NCBI GenBank assembly: GCA_005408345.1
Contig: SEMN01000628.1
Span: 1 to 64,000 of the forward strand
Origin: Macquaria australasica
Lineage: Eukaryota; Chordata; Actinopteri; Centrarchiformes; Percichthyidae
DNA: 64,000 nucleotides
Reading direction: 5' to 3'
Shown: one piece after another, positions 52,835 to 64,000 of the stretch
Position numbering within the stretch: the first letter of the stretch is position 1
How the letters are laid out: the number at the start of each line of letters is the position of its first letter
Translations under genes and position numbers: made by a program
The notes under the pieces: generated by a model
The model's input: only the letters and a program-made list of their open reading frames with translations
Databases searched by the model: none
Told to the model about the DNA's origin: nothing

Positions 52835-55800
52835 ATGAAACGGTTCGTTACGGTTGTGTTGCAGTTTTTGTTGCTGGGGCACGTCAAGAGTTGGGATGAC
52901 GGTAAGTTTTGCCTTCGTCCACTTTTGCTTCAGTAACTTGTTACGATTTTACTTTGATGTTCGAGTTATGCTTTTTTTTATAGGCAGCCGCCATGTTTAG
53001 GAAATGTAGTTGTACTAACGTTACAACAGCATCATTGACCAAACAGCCTGAACACCACAACTTCCGCTCGCAGCATTCCAACTTGCTCAGCGAATTTTGA
53101 AACCAATTAAGCTATTAAAGTCTGAAGTACACAAGTTATTTTTAATACTAACATTCCTTTTAACATTTTAAAAACAGCCTACGCATACAGACCCTCAAGA
53201 ATATCCATATGCCACATAGCGCTGCTAAAACTAATATTTAGCTACCCTACGGTAGCTAGTTATAGAAATGCCCGGTGTAGTCCGTATCAGTGACACTCCA
53301 GCTCATAAACAGCCCATAATTCCTATCGTGTCCTGCCAGTTTAGCTCCCATTTTTACCTACTCGTGTCAATATTTCCACATTACGTAGCTACAATTTTAG
53401 TGCGTCATGGCTAAACTAAACATACTACTACTACTACTGATGATGATAATAATGACATACTATTATTTTTTATCTCTCACATATTTAAATGATAAGTCAC
53501 CTGTGGAGGACTTCATGCAGCTGTGAGTCAAAGACTTAATTTGCCTTCTTTTGCATTAATACAGGATTTAATAACACTTTTCCTTTGACTTACTGAGTGA
53601 TAATGTACAGGGGGCCACCCAATATATTTCACCCTGAAAAGCAAAACTATACTCGGAAGACGAAAACGAACACATCTATATTTTAAAACTCAGCAAGTGA
53701 ATGTGGATTACTGGCAAAGATATGTTAAAATGTATAGAAATGTTCTATTGGGATGCTTTTCAGCAGCACCAGTACGATCTTAAAAATGACCACAGAGATA
53801 AATTAACACATCACCTCGATCTTAACGGTTAAGCTTCACAGAGGAAGGGTTTATTGCAGAACTGTTGTGTGAATGTACGTATGCATCCACAGTGTACATA
53901 GATCAAAATGACTAATAATATAAAATGCATGAAACTTTATTCTCTGGAAAACCAGTTGCTTTTTTTCACAATTCACATTGGTGCATACAAACCCCATCAA
54001 GAAGCCCTGAATGTGATACTTGACATTATGTTCCAGAGCAAAAGCAGTGTTTTTCTCCTCTCCCCACTGCAGGCAGCGTGCTGCTGCGGGACGTCCAGGT
54101 GCTGACTCTGTACAAGGATCGCTACACCTCAGCGAGGCGCTCCAGCCCTGTGCCTCAGCTCCAGTGTGTTGGAGGCTCAGCGGGCTGCCAGACCTTCATC
54201 CCAGAGGTGGTGCAGTGTCAGAACAAAGGCTGGGATGGAGTGGACGTACAGGTGAGGAGGGAAGTACTTGTGGGATAGAGAGATGAGGTGTATGGAGTAT
54301 AAGATTTGCTCCGAATAGGGCTGCAACTATTGATTATTTTCTCAATTAATCATTTGGTCTATAAAATATCACAAAATAGCGAAAAATGACCTTCACAACT
54401 TCCCAAAGTCCAAGTTGATGCACTCAGATAGCTCATTGTATCTGACCGAATGTCTAAAACCCAAAGATCTGCAATTTAATGGCACAGCAGACAAAGAATA
54501 CCGTAAAAAAATATTCACTTTTTAGAAGCCACCACCTTTGGCATTTTTGCTTAAAAAATTACTTAAATAATAATTGATTATCGAAATAGTTTTTTGACGA
54601 TCAATAAATCGATTAATTGTTTCAGCACTAGTTCTGAGTACCACTGGATGTAAGATCGGTCAAGGGAGTAGTCTAGATATTCAGACTTTGTGCCTTTTCA
54701 CTTGGTGCCCGAAAGTAGGTAAAGTTGTGTCATGTGCTGATATGTCAGCATCAGTGTTGGGCACAGTAATAATATTACTTTTCCCAGTAACGAGTAGTGA
54801 AACGAATTACTAATGAAATTTCTGTAATAAATTTACAGTTAACCTAGGTTCCAACTGGCTGTGTTCGCCAATGGGAAGCCAGTGAGGGATCTTGTCCTTG
54901 TTACCGCAATAGTCACTTCTATTACATAAATCGTGGCAGCCTGTTGGTGCTGCTAGTTGAGACTCTTCTTCTTGTTTTCCTAGTGCCAGGAGGTGTGACT
55001 GCACTGACTTGTACTGTTATTGTTGTACTCATATCTGCTGATAAAAAAGTCCTTGATTTTGGAAACAAAAGAAGTAAACTCTCACCCTTGATGTGTTTGA
55101 ATATGAAAATAAGGTCTGGAATGATGGCTGTCATTTTTCTTCTCCCCTCTCACAGTGGGAGTGTAAGACTGATATGGACAACAAATACCGATTTGGTCGC
55201 ATTGAGGTGAGCTGTGAGGGCTACAGCCACCCTGCTGATGCCTACATACTGAGGGGCTCCTGTGGGCTGGAGTACACACTGGAACTGACTGAAGAGGGCA
55301 GGAAGAGGACACAAGGCAGCTGGGGTTCCCAGAGTGGATTCAAGGGATTTGGAGGTAGGAGGGAGGATGGAGATCTTCACATCCTTCATCTTCACACAAG
55401 GACTAGATATTCAGAAACATTCTTTTTCTGTTTGTCTGGCTCAGGTCTCGGGGGCTTTGCCTCCAGTTTCTTCAGTGGTTTCTCTGGAAACAATCATCAA
55501 CGTCACCAGCACAACCAGCAGAGCCATCAGAGCTCGTACCCATCAGGCAGCGAGGACTTAGGAGGCCTGCTGGTGCCTGCCGTATTTCTGCTCTTAGCCT
55601 ACGGCGTCTACAAGCTGTTCCTCAGCGGGAACATGGCCCAGTGGGGGCAGGACGGCGGACAGGCTGGTTACCCCAGAGATAATCACCATGGCTCCGCTGC
55701 AGGACCACCACCCCCGGGATTCAAACCTGACTTCACAGGTAGGTGGTGCAGAATGATGTAGTGTGGATAGAGCAACAATAGATGGTCTGGTTTGCACTGC

Positions 55801-57069
55801 AGATTGTCCCTGGAAAACACATCCTCAAAACAACACGTCTTTGTTAGGGAGATGTGCAGGATTGTCATGTGCTTTTCTTTCGTGGAAATAGCTGCAGCAT
55901 AGTGGTATAGTAGTAGTATGAAATAAGATTACAGCTACCCTGCTGAAACCTGGATCTCTTCTTGTTTTGTGTTCAGGCTATCCTGGTTCCAACCCAGGCT
56001 ACGGTTTCCACAGTGACTACACTGACGGACAACAGTACCCTGGTGCAGGTGGAGGCTTCCGGACTCATGGACAACAGTACCCAGGAGGTCGAGCTGCGCC
56101 TGGCACAGGCGGAGGCTTCTGGACCGGCATGGGGACAGGAGGGATGCTGGGCTATCTTTTTGGTCGTCAGAGGTTAGTAAAGAGATGGAGAGAGAGAGAG
56201 AGAAATGAGTGAAGAATAGAGAATACATGACTTGTATTGCAAAAGCAGGAATCCCAGAAAAGCAAATCTGAACACTTCCATTCCAGCCTTCAGGTTTTTT
56301 GTGCTGTGTGTTTGTTTTGCAGAAGCCAGTCCTCCAACTATAACTACTCCAGTTACACTGACAGCAGAGCTCCTCCTGCTGGAGACTCCTCCACTTCCTC
56401 TGGGACACGCACTGCTTCAGGTAGAAGGACTGCCACATGCAGATATCCAGCAGTTGAATTAATTAGATATTGATGAAAGGATTGATATTGATAGGAATTA
56501 TCTAGATGCCTTTAGATTGTTGGTCTAAGGGAAACCTGAGCTGCCTAGCGTCAGATGTGTTATGATGATTGTTACTGGGGTGATATGACACAAAATACTG
56601 TAAGACCATAGAGATGTATCAAACGAATTTTGCTTGATGGTTTCTCCCATCTAAGTACATGCACTGTGACTTTATTCCTGTCACCCACCCCTAATGAGTA
56701 TTGTTGTTGTGGGCTCCATGGACTGTCTACTGTCCCATGTAATGTTCCATAAATGCTGTTTCAGAGGCATTTACAGATTGACAAGGTGTGAACAACTTTT
56801 GGCTGAAAATGTACTGAAAACTTAAAAAGATTTACATGAATAGTCAATTGCACAAAATATCACCTCAGTCTGCAGACAATAGACTGTATATAAAGATGAC
56901 TGACGCGTCTCCTCTTCCTCCCACGGTACAAAAATGAAGCCAAAATATCCCGGATACGGGTGCTGCCATCTTGCGCTGGTGACGTCATTTGGAGCCAGAG
57001 TCTGCGCAGTAACTGCTGACTAACATCTTTGTTTGTCTGTCAGGTTTTGGAGGAACCAAGAGAAGATAG
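52835..57069 (+). CDS. saraf: Store-operated calcium entry-associated regulatory factor (complete, 7 exons, 352 aa)
   Basis: SARAF (TMEM66) is an ER-resident single-pass protein that promotes slow inactivation of STIM-Orai calcium entry. Exons are 52835-52901, 54073-54251, 55156-55354, 55445-55738, 55977-56172, 56323-56420 and 57044-57069. All are GT-AG with phases adding to 353 codons. Residues 1-18 are a signal peptide. The luminal domain follows, e.g. DVQVLTLYKDRYTSARRSSP, PQLQCVGGSAGC, WECKTDMDNKYRFGRIEVSC and SCGLEYTLE, with paired cysteines. One membrane segment lies at about 189-208 (GGLLVPAVFLLLAYGVYKLF). The cytosolic tail is rich in Gly, Tyr, Ser and Pro and ends GFGGTKRR, very like other SARAF proteins. 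The last exon codes for only eight residues, so it was chosen by phase and by this conserved end. Human SARAF is 339 aa. Confidence 0.96.
54316..54630. mobile_element. hAT MITE, same family as 40022-40379
   Basis: It starts TAGGGCTGCAAC and ends TTTCAGCACTA. The interior shares words with the galnt7 copy (GTCTATAAAAT, AAAACCCAAAG, GATTAATTG). The flanking octamers GCTCCGAA and GTTCTGAG agree at five of eight positions, all differences being transitions, as for an old duplication. It lies in saraf intron 2. Confidence 0.82.
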
Positions 57070-58320
57070 AAGCTGTGGAGGTGGACAGGTTGGGACCTCA
57101 AAGTGGTGAGCCGATAACAGACGAGCTCGGTGTTTGCCAGTGTAAGCACCATGAGAAGAAGACCCTCTCTTCATGCAGAGCTGATCTTGTCCAACAGTAT
57201 CTACTCAGTTCTATGTTCCCCTGGAGGTCACTGTGTTGTCAGCTGCTGACAGGAACGTGTGGTTTAAGCTTTAGCCTGAAGGGTTTGTGTTTGGAAGAAC
57301 ATGAAATCATGTGTTTTAAGAAGATGACAAGCTTGTTGTTCATTGCTTTGGTCAGCATTTTGTCGGCAAGGTGACATTTCAGTGGGAATCTACTCTGTAA
57401 TTTATACATTTTATTCATGTGGTCTTGTAGAGGGAATAGCTGTCTCTGGTTTCTCTCTGCAGTCTCTTTTCTGAGCACCTATTGACTTTCTGTGTGTGAA
57501 TGAGTGTGTTATATCTATAAAAACTGCAGCACCTTTTGCGTTCACATCAAACAAATAACCGATATGGAGAAAATACTATGCACAGCTTCTCTGTCTGGCT
57601 CTGTGCTCCATCAGTTTAACTGCAGCTCAACAGAGGTAAGAATCCTGACTGAAATGATTTGAATTGGTGAATTAGTAAAGTCTCATGGAAAAAACACATG
57701 AAGCTTTTTGTACATTCATCCATCTGTCAGTCTCATCAGTGCTTTATTTGCCTTTACCTGCTGGCCCTCACACCTTTGCTTTCCATAAACTCAGTTAAAA
57801 AGTGAATATCATTTTGAACCTTAAGTGTTGTTATTTTAAGGACGAGATGTGTGATATTTTGGTAACTAACTAATAAAAAGAGAAACAAACAAAACCTGCT
57901 GCTTTTTGCTCTTCTTGCCAAAAGTAAAAAGACATACTGAAGGTGATACACAGTTTGTTGGCATTCGATACTTGATATGATCTGAGAGGAGCGGAGTAAA
58001 GAGCACCTGTCTTTCTCTGTCTCAGACTTTCTGTTTTCACTTTTCACTACAGGATGTCTGTTCATCAGGTCAACTCCAAACCTATTTTAAATGTCAAAGT
58101 GCCATCTGTCAGCTGTGTGTTTGGTGAAAACAGCTGCCTGCTGCTGGAAACAAGCTTGATGAGAGCCATTAGACTCAACCAAAACACTACAGGCCTTTAC
58201 ACGTGACGGAAAACTACACGAAAATGCGAAATACTTCACATCAAAATTATTCATACCAACAGCGATGTGAATTTGAGATAGAGAGAGAGATAAAACAATA
58301 ATAGAATCTTTCCACACAGA
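57070..58320. other. saraf: saraf 3' UTR and flank
   Basis: The probable 3' UTR. A candidate AATAAA lies at 57872-57877. The open frame at 57033-57374 only overlaps the last saraf exon in another context and is not supported. No further gene is seen. Confidence 0.45.
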
Positions 58321-58324
58321 GTTC

Positions 58325-59068
58325 TGTAAGAACATCCTGCATGTCTAGCGAAAGACACCAAACAATGCCTGCAGAGCAGAACTCGGCCAATACCCCCTCG
58401 TGCATTTTACAATCACCTTAAAACTATATACCATCACACAGCCGTAACCTGCCAAGAGCTGAAGCCAGAGAAGAGTTCCCTCAGCTAGCTGGTCCTGGGG
58501 CTCTGTCAAGACAACCTAATATGTCCCGGACAGCCTCAGGACCACAACACCAACCCAATCAGACCAAACCAAATTATCAATCAACAAAAAGAAAAGTCAG
58601 CCAGCTATAGACCGAGCTGGTTACCAGAGGAGGAGAGACTCTGCACCCAGTGTAACAGACAAGAGGACTTCCTCATCTCATGTCCCAAATATCGGGCTCT
58701 GACAAGTCAACATTTTCCCAATATAATAAAAATATACCCTGATTTTAAAAACTTAACAGACATAGAGAAACTCACATTTACTTGGCCAAAAGTGAGATGA
58801 TTGCAGCAAAATGTATCACCTCATGTATCATATATTGACATATTCTTAATTGTTTCTTTTTTTTTCTTTGTCTATGACAACAAAATCAACACACACACAA
58901 ACACTTAACATCTTCAACACACACTTCCACAGTCTTTCACAAACACACTTTGTTGTTAATTGTACCTTAATCTCATTATTTCTTGATGCTTTGGCAATAT
59001 TGTCTTGTTACATTCATGTCAATAATGCATGTAGAACTGAAAAGATTGATTGATTGATTGATTGATTC
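58325..59068 (+). mobile_element. LINE fragment with (GATT)n tail
   Basis: The plus strand reads CRAELGQYPL near 58370 and then LCTQCNRQEDFLISCPKYRA and FPNIIKIYPDFKNLTDIEKL (about 58640-58795), with stops and frameshifts between. The Cys-rich block resembles the C-terminal zinc-finger region of some LINE ORF2 proteins. A 3' UTR runs to a (GATT)n tail at about 59045-59068. The clade is not determined. Confidence 0.5.
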
Positions 59069-59249
59069 GCATCAGCTCATTCTTCAGAAAAAAATAAACA
59101 AAAAATATTCAACACCAGTGTCTCACAAACTGGCAAGTAATGGTAATCATGATGTAATTAAATATCAACAGCGCAGTATGTCACTTTATCTGTGGGGAGA
59201 CACATGACTAATGTAAGGGAGTAATGTTATTTAGCACCTGATTCAGACT

Positions 59250-59890
59250 TCCGTCTGCTGTTTTTGCTGGCAGTTGATGCTTGTGACTTGGGAGTAGGGG
59301 CTGTTCTGCTCCAAGCAGGGGAGGATGGTTGTGAGAAGCCAGTGGCCTACTTCTCATAGAAGCTTAACAAACATCAGCAAGCATATTCCACCATTGAGTA
59401 GGAGGCCCTAGCTTTGGTCCTAGCAGTGAAGCATTTTGAGGTCTAAGTTGCCAGCAGTGAGAAGGTTGTGGTATACACCGACCACAATCCTTTGGTTTTT
59501 CTGGCTAAATTCCAAAGTGCCAATGCTAGGGTGTTTCGCTGGAGTTTGGTTCTGCAAGCGTACTGAGATCAAGCATATTGCAGGCAAGAACAATGTTGTC
59601 GCCAATTCCTTATCCAGGGGATGAGGAGAGTTGCTCAGAAATAAGCCAGTAAGAAAATCAGGAATAAGTTGAGTAAGCTTGTTCTAATTAAAAAGAGAGT
59701 TTGGGGTTAAGTGATTAAAATGAACCCATGTGAGGATTTTCTCCTGTAGCTTTAAGTAGGCTTTGTACATTTTATCTTAAACAAGGAAAATGTGTTATGC
59801 TTTCTGAAAAATAAAAACACTTGTAAACAAGGTTTATTGCATGTTAGTCTAGCGTCAAGTTTTTTTTGGGTTCATGGGGAGAGGAAATGT
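59250..59890 (+). pseudogene. Ty3/Gypsy RNase H remnant and 3' LTR boundary
   Basis: Frames between 59270 and 59625 read VDACDLGVGAVLLQAGEDGC, KLNKHQQAYSTIE, EALALVLAVKHFEV, VVVYTDHNPLVFLAKFQSAN, IKHIAGKNNVVANSLSRG. This is the Ty3/Gypsy RNase H domain, broken by at least three stops and a frameshift. About 250 bp later the purine run GGGGAGAGGAAA (59877-59888) precedes TGTCACGGC, as a polypurine tract precedes a 3' LTR. RT, integrase and gag are absent. Confidence 0.8.
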
Positions 59891-60200
59891 CACGGCACAC
59901 TATATCCCTATTGGCTGTCCTGCATGGCTGTCAGGCTAGGGGGTGGGCTTACCTAGTCAAACAGCCAGGCTCATGCCCTCGTTGACTCCCCCTCTGCATT
60001 TGCCCTTGGGGGAATCCACGGCGCCATCGTAAGTGTGGTTCCATGTATCTGAAAAACTGAAGTGAACTTGGTGAGATCGACCCTCGGAGGTCTGAGGGAT
60101 CGAGTCAACAACAATGGTCATTCCAGAGGTGTATATCACCCACAATGCATTGCAGTCATGCATTTGGTGCAAGAAAATACATCCATGGTTAGGTGGCAGT
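59889..60200 (+). repeat. Possible 3' LTR fragment
   Basis: It begins TGTCACGGCACAC directly after the purine run. The right end is not defined, and no second copy is in the window. Its length is a guess. Confidence 0.35.
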
Positions 60201-60800
60201 AATGTATGTAAAACTCTGGTTATTTTATTTATTTATTTATTTACAGTGTAAATGTGCTGGAGTTAGCTAATGAGCTCATTTTCATCCATATGAAAATTAC
60301 AGGATTATCATCATCCATACAATTAAAGAAAAGTTTTTTGGCTTTGTTGTAATAGTTTATGTTAATATGAAACACACACACACACACACAGACAAGATCA
60401 AGACATTTCATTTTGCAAAAGTGGCCCCGGGCAAAGCAAGTTGAGTATCCCTGCTGTAAAGCTTGGTATAGCTGAGGAGAACTGCAGTCAGGCCATGTTT
60501 GTCTGGGGGTTGGACACTGAGTGACATCTTTCACACACTGTACTCGTGTTCCATTGTAAATATATAAAAATATAGATTCTAGACACTTTAAGAAGTTTGA
60601 ACTTTTAACTAAAATAAATGTATCAAATTAGTAAAATTACATTTTTTGTTTAATATTCTCATAGTGCAACATTGCAATCTCACCTTCTACAATAGTGACA
60701 TAATTTGTCTGATGAGTAAGAGAATGGTCAGTTTTTCTCCAGAATGTAAAAGCGTGTGTTTGACAGCAGCACCCTCTGCTCTTTCTGAAAGAGATGTGAA

Positions 60801-60921
60801 AAAGCTTACAGCACCTGGTATTCCCAAGCAGTCTCCCATCCAAGTACTAACCAGGGCCAACCCTGCTTGACTTTTAAGTTCAGATGAGATTGGGCATGTT
60901 CAGGGTGGCATGGCCATTAAC
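60801..60921 (-). rRNA. 5S rRNA pseudogene
   Basis: On the minus strand it reads GGCCATGCCACCCTGAACAT, later GGTTAGTACTTGGATGGGAG and GGAATACCAGGTGCTGTAAG, near full length (121 nt). Substitutions in the first half hit the box A/intermediate promoter region (for example GTCAAGCAGGGTTGGCC for the normal GCTAAGCAGGGTCGGGC), and the terminal stem is altered. It is a single isolated copy with both 5S ends, so a retro- or dispersed pseudogene is more likely than a SINE3 head. Confidence 0.85.
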
Positions 60922-61705
60922 ACTCTTTATATCTGCACCCACACCTGTCTGTCATCAACACACTGTCATTTCTTTTCATTCCTGCCAGCATTAACAAACT
61001 ACTTTGCTGCAATAAGAAGAGCAGACACAAACTGGTAGGTAATGGTAATCATGAGTAATGTTATTTAGCACCTGTTTCAGAGTTGAATTGGATGGATCCA
61101 TTCAGGAAGAGATCAGTATGCAGATTCACAGATATAGGAATCTGTGTACCCTTTGCGATGAAGCTTTTTGGTGAAACTAAATGCACTAATAATATTTCAG
61201 TTCCAAGTTGGGCCCTATTATGAAGCTGTGTAAACTTCCTCGTGTGTTTTATGTCACAGATAAGCAAATTCTATAGTGTAAAGATTTGCTGTCCCGACTT
61301 TCCACTGATTATGATGTTGCTTCTCTTGTTGTTTTGACATACACATGAAACCCTAATAAATCTAAAAAAAGAAGTTATCTCTGGTATTGCAGCATTACAT
61401 TTATACAGATCAGACTTTATATTCTTACTCAAACAAATGAGGTGATTTTCATATTGAGACTATGTGTCTCACTATGTTACTCATCTATGTGTTGAGGAAT
61501 TACCAACCTTGCTGGTTCTGAAACATTTTCAAAATCCCATTGCGTAAACCAATATATGCATGGTAGGTATTCAAGGCAAAAACATCATTACTGTATGTAC
61601 ACACTCTCATTATCCATACAATTAAAAAAAAACAATTTTTTTTGGCTTTGTTGCAAGAGTTGATGTGAACATTAAACACACTGAATAAAATGGAAGAAGC
61701 ATCCT
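60922..61705. other. Intergenic, no recognised feature
   Basis: AT-rich sequence. A TAAAGAAAAGTTTTTTGGCTTTGTTG-like passage near 60325 recurs at about 61625, which suggests a diverged repeat present twice. No gene is seen. Confidence 0.35.
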
Positions 61706-62629
61706 CTACTTTCCTCTGTCCTCCTTTGGCTGTGCTGCTCTCAGAGCCGTCTTTATCTTGACCAGTCCTCTGGTACTGCTTCCTCCAGACTGAGACACAC
61801 ACACAGAGACAGACAGACAGACACAGACAGACAGACACACAGACAGAGACAGACAGAGACACAGAGACACAGAGACAGACAGACAGAGACAGAGACACAG
61901 AGACAGACAGACACACAGACAGAGACAGACAGACAGACAGACAGAGACACAGAGACAGACAGACACACAGACAGAGACAGACAGACAGACAGACAGGATC
62001 AAGACATCAGGTGAAGAGGATTCATCCAAATAAAGAAATAAAGGTTCCTTGTACTAACCTTTCCTGTGGAGAGCTGCTGCTCCTCCTCTCCTCCTGAGGC
62101 TGGGACGTTATAGAAGACGGAGGCAGAGAAGACTTGTTGTGGAGAGGTCGAGGATGGAGATTGGCGGAGGGTCTCTGCTTCAAAACAAGACTCATGTCAC
62201 TCTTCTACACTTACTTTTTGCGTATTCCCTCATATATAAAAGATATTCCATCATCGTATTTTCTATTATTTTCAGACTTCAGATTGTGTGAAACAGTAAC
62301 CAGGCTATATAGTAGACTTTTCTGCAGGGATTGGATATTAGAGACTGACCACGGCTCCTATCATGATGCCGTTTCCATGCTGCTCTGTGTTTCCTCTTCT
62401 TGCTCAGCTTGATGAGATACTTCTGAACTGTGCTGTCCAGAACCCCCTCAGACTAGCAGAGAAAGACAAATGCATATGACAATTAACACATGATCTGATA
62501 TTTAACACAAACTACGGAAATGGAACATTGTTTCGAACCTCTCACCAACCTTGATATCAGAAAAGTTCATGTATGTGTTTGCAGGCTGGATGAACTCCAC
62601 TGTGTTGTAAATGTCTTTGGTCCTGGGGC
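61706..62629 (-). CDS. Unrecognised gene, last four coding exons
   Basis: Four minus-strand blocks fit together by splice site and phase: 62550-62629, 62350-62452, 62059-62174 and 61706-61789, ending in TAG at 61706-61708. Predicted pieces are PRTKDIYNTVEFIQPANTYM-NFSDIK, SEGVLDSTVQKYLIKLSKKR-KHRAAWKRHH..., ETLRQSPSSTSPQQVFSASV-FYNVPAS... and SGGSSTRGLVKIKTALRAAQ-PKEDRGK. Junctions are GT-AG with phases 0, 1 and 0. The product would be a hydrophilic C-terminus of about 125 residues with a basic patch (KLSKKRKHRAAWKR) and a few tyrosines (IYNTV, TYMNF, FYNVP). I do not recognise the family. The 5' exons must lie beyond 62630, possibly outside the window. Four phase-consistent exons in a row make chance unlikely. 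Confidence 0.55.
61795..61995. repeat. (CAGA)n/(CACAGA)n microsatellite
   Basis: CAGA, CACA and GACAGA units over 200 bp, directly upstream (in gene sense) of the last exon of the unrecognised minus-strand gene. The long L/S/V/C open frames over it on the minus strand are repeat artefacts. Confidence 0.95.
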
Positions 62630-62699
62630 CTGTTTGGAAGAATCAAGACAGTAAGACTCCGCAGTGCTACAAATAATTCTGAGGAATCAATTAACGCCA

Positions 62700-64000
62700 T
62701 GCATTTTAATAACACTAAAGAATACAGAAATATCAGGAGTGAGGTTCAGTTCAATTCAGTGAACAAAATCTATTTTCTATCTATCTATTTAAGGATTTTC
62801 TGAAAAGACAGACAGACTTTAAATTAAAAAGCAAATCACTTGAATTTGACTGACATGTGAATGAGTGAGGTTTTTTTTTTATACTGGTCTACTTGTGGTC
62901 TTTTAAAGTCTGGGAGATGAGTCATTTCTGTGTTTCTCTCATTCTATTCAAAGTCTTGAATCAAACTGAATTTGTATGTAGAGGGCCTGGAACAATGGCC
63001 AAATATACTGTCTGAATATGAAGACCAGATGGTAAAGTCTGTATGTTTTCTACATGTGTTAAATGTATAAGGATGTATGTATGAGTTCATACCAGGCCAA
63101 TATTTGCCCTTGATTAAAGATAGCTTAGATAAAGCTATGAGTGGGGTTTAGAGTTGTGCAAGGGCCTAAAACAGACTGGAACCAATTGTGGGTAGACCTC
63201 CATAGACCACATGCATTAGGAGGTGCGACTTCCACATCCCAATATGGCTGCCACGTTGACGCATCGCTGCAATAAACAGCAGCGACCAATGAAGTATCTA
63301 CGTGTATACATCTATGGGCATAAACAGACGCACACTGGTGTTTAAATATACACACTAAGAGCGTGTGTGAAAACGCTAGGCACTCTCCTGAAAATGCCCA
63401 GCTGGGGGCCCTTGAGAGCACTTTGGAGGTCCCTTGTTTTTTCAGCTGAGACGCTTTGGTTGCTATGATACGGAATATCCACCGAAGTACTTGCTCTGGA
63501 TGAAGGGAAGGTAGGGAGAGAGGACGGACTCGCCGGTCTATGTGGGTTCATGAGATTTTAATCGGTGTTCATCACTTGTACATGTAAGATGTGATGGTTG
63601 GTCTTTGTGGTATTTATCCCACCCCTCCTCCACTGTGATTGGATGGGTAAAAAGTTACATTAACGAGCGCAGCGTTTTACCCAAAGTTGAGCGTTTTTCA
63701 ACTCTCGGTGACCAGAAAAAAAAAGGTCAAACGTGCAGCGCTCAGTGCAGAATAGACGCTCAGCACCTCGACACGCTGCTGGTGTTTGTAGCATAGTGTA
63801 AATACGCAGCACTCCCATTGCAAACAATTAAAAAGATACGCTGGCCTCAGGAGAAAACGCTATGGTGGACATGCTCTCTAAGGAATAAACAGCAGTCAGC
63901 AGCAGGGATCCTAGCGCGCCCTCTGCCGGCACACGTGTGCAGGTGCATAGTTAGTAACAGCATTTATAAGTGCCAGCTGGCGATGTTAAATTATATCAAA
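62700..64000. other. Intergenic or intronic, no supported gene
   Basis: The direct words GAAAACGCTAGGCACTCTCCTGAAAATGC (about 63370) and CTCAGGAGAAAACGCTATGG (about 63847) hint at an unclassified repeat over about 63350-63880. No exon pairs with the minus-strand gene by phase that I could confirm. Confidence 0.35.

Noticed and set aside
55093..55761. A 222-codon open frame
   Set aside because: It joins saraf exon 3, the unspliced 90-bp intron and exon 4; noted instead as a possible retained intron.
61500..62029. Three open frames rich in L, S, V, C on the minus strand
   Set aside because: They read the (CAGA)n repeat; only the last ~84 bp at 61706-61789 behave as an exon.

Overview
This window comes from a ray-finned fish (teleost) nuclear genome. 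It has intron-rich genes coding for vertebrate-specific proteins, long CA/TG and TA microsatellites, and a typical fish set of mobile elements (L2-like, L1-like and restriction-endonuclease-type LINEs, Tc1-like and hAT DNA transposons, LTR remnants). No prokaryotic features are present. All calls were made by reading the sequence and checking splice phases by hand; no database was searched.

Layout. 1-3.6 kb: an L2-like LINE tail, a (TA)n block, and a LINE with a restriction-like endonuclease, all on the minus strand. 4.5-8.5 kb: spcs3 (signal peptidase complex subunit 3), complete on the minus strand, 5 exons, 180 aa, with one AT-AC (U12-type) intron. 9-13.2 kb: intergenic LINE fragments. 13.8-31.4 kb: an ankyrin/SOCS-box gene, best called asb5, complete on the plus strand, 7 exons, 305 aa. 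Its first two introns hold a Tc1 element with a solo LTR inside it, and a large foldback element with hAT material inside one arm. 32.9-50.2 kb: galnt7, complete on the plus strand, 15 exons plus one duplicated alternative exon, 646 aa. Its introns carry three hAT-type elements, each with a perfect 8-bp target duplication. 52.8-57.1 kb: saraf, complete on the plus strand, 7 exons, 352 aa. 58.3-60 kb: decayed LINE and Ty3/Gypsy pieces. 60.8 kb: a 5S rRNA pseudogene. 61.7-62.6 kb: the last four exons of an unrecognised minus-strand gene. The rest to 64 kb has no gene that I can support.

How the genes relate. spcs3, asb5 and galnt7 all have human counterparts on chromosome 4q34, so this is conserved synteny, with saraf (human 8p12) joined on. 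The genes are functionally independent, but three act in or from the secretory system: spcs3 (ER signal peptide removal), galnt7 (Golgi mucin-type O-glycosylation) and saraf (ER membrane brake on store-operated calcium entry). asb5 is a predicted substrate receptor for a Cullin-5 ubiquitin ligase.

The most interesting finding is a tandem pair of galnt7 catalytic-domain exons (44261-44443 and 44699-44881). They have the same length (183 bp), the same phase and about 71% identical products, and the first sits directly behind a ~124-bp (GT)n tract. They look like mutually exclusive exons. The AT-AC intron of spcs3 and the nested transposons with readable target duplications come next.
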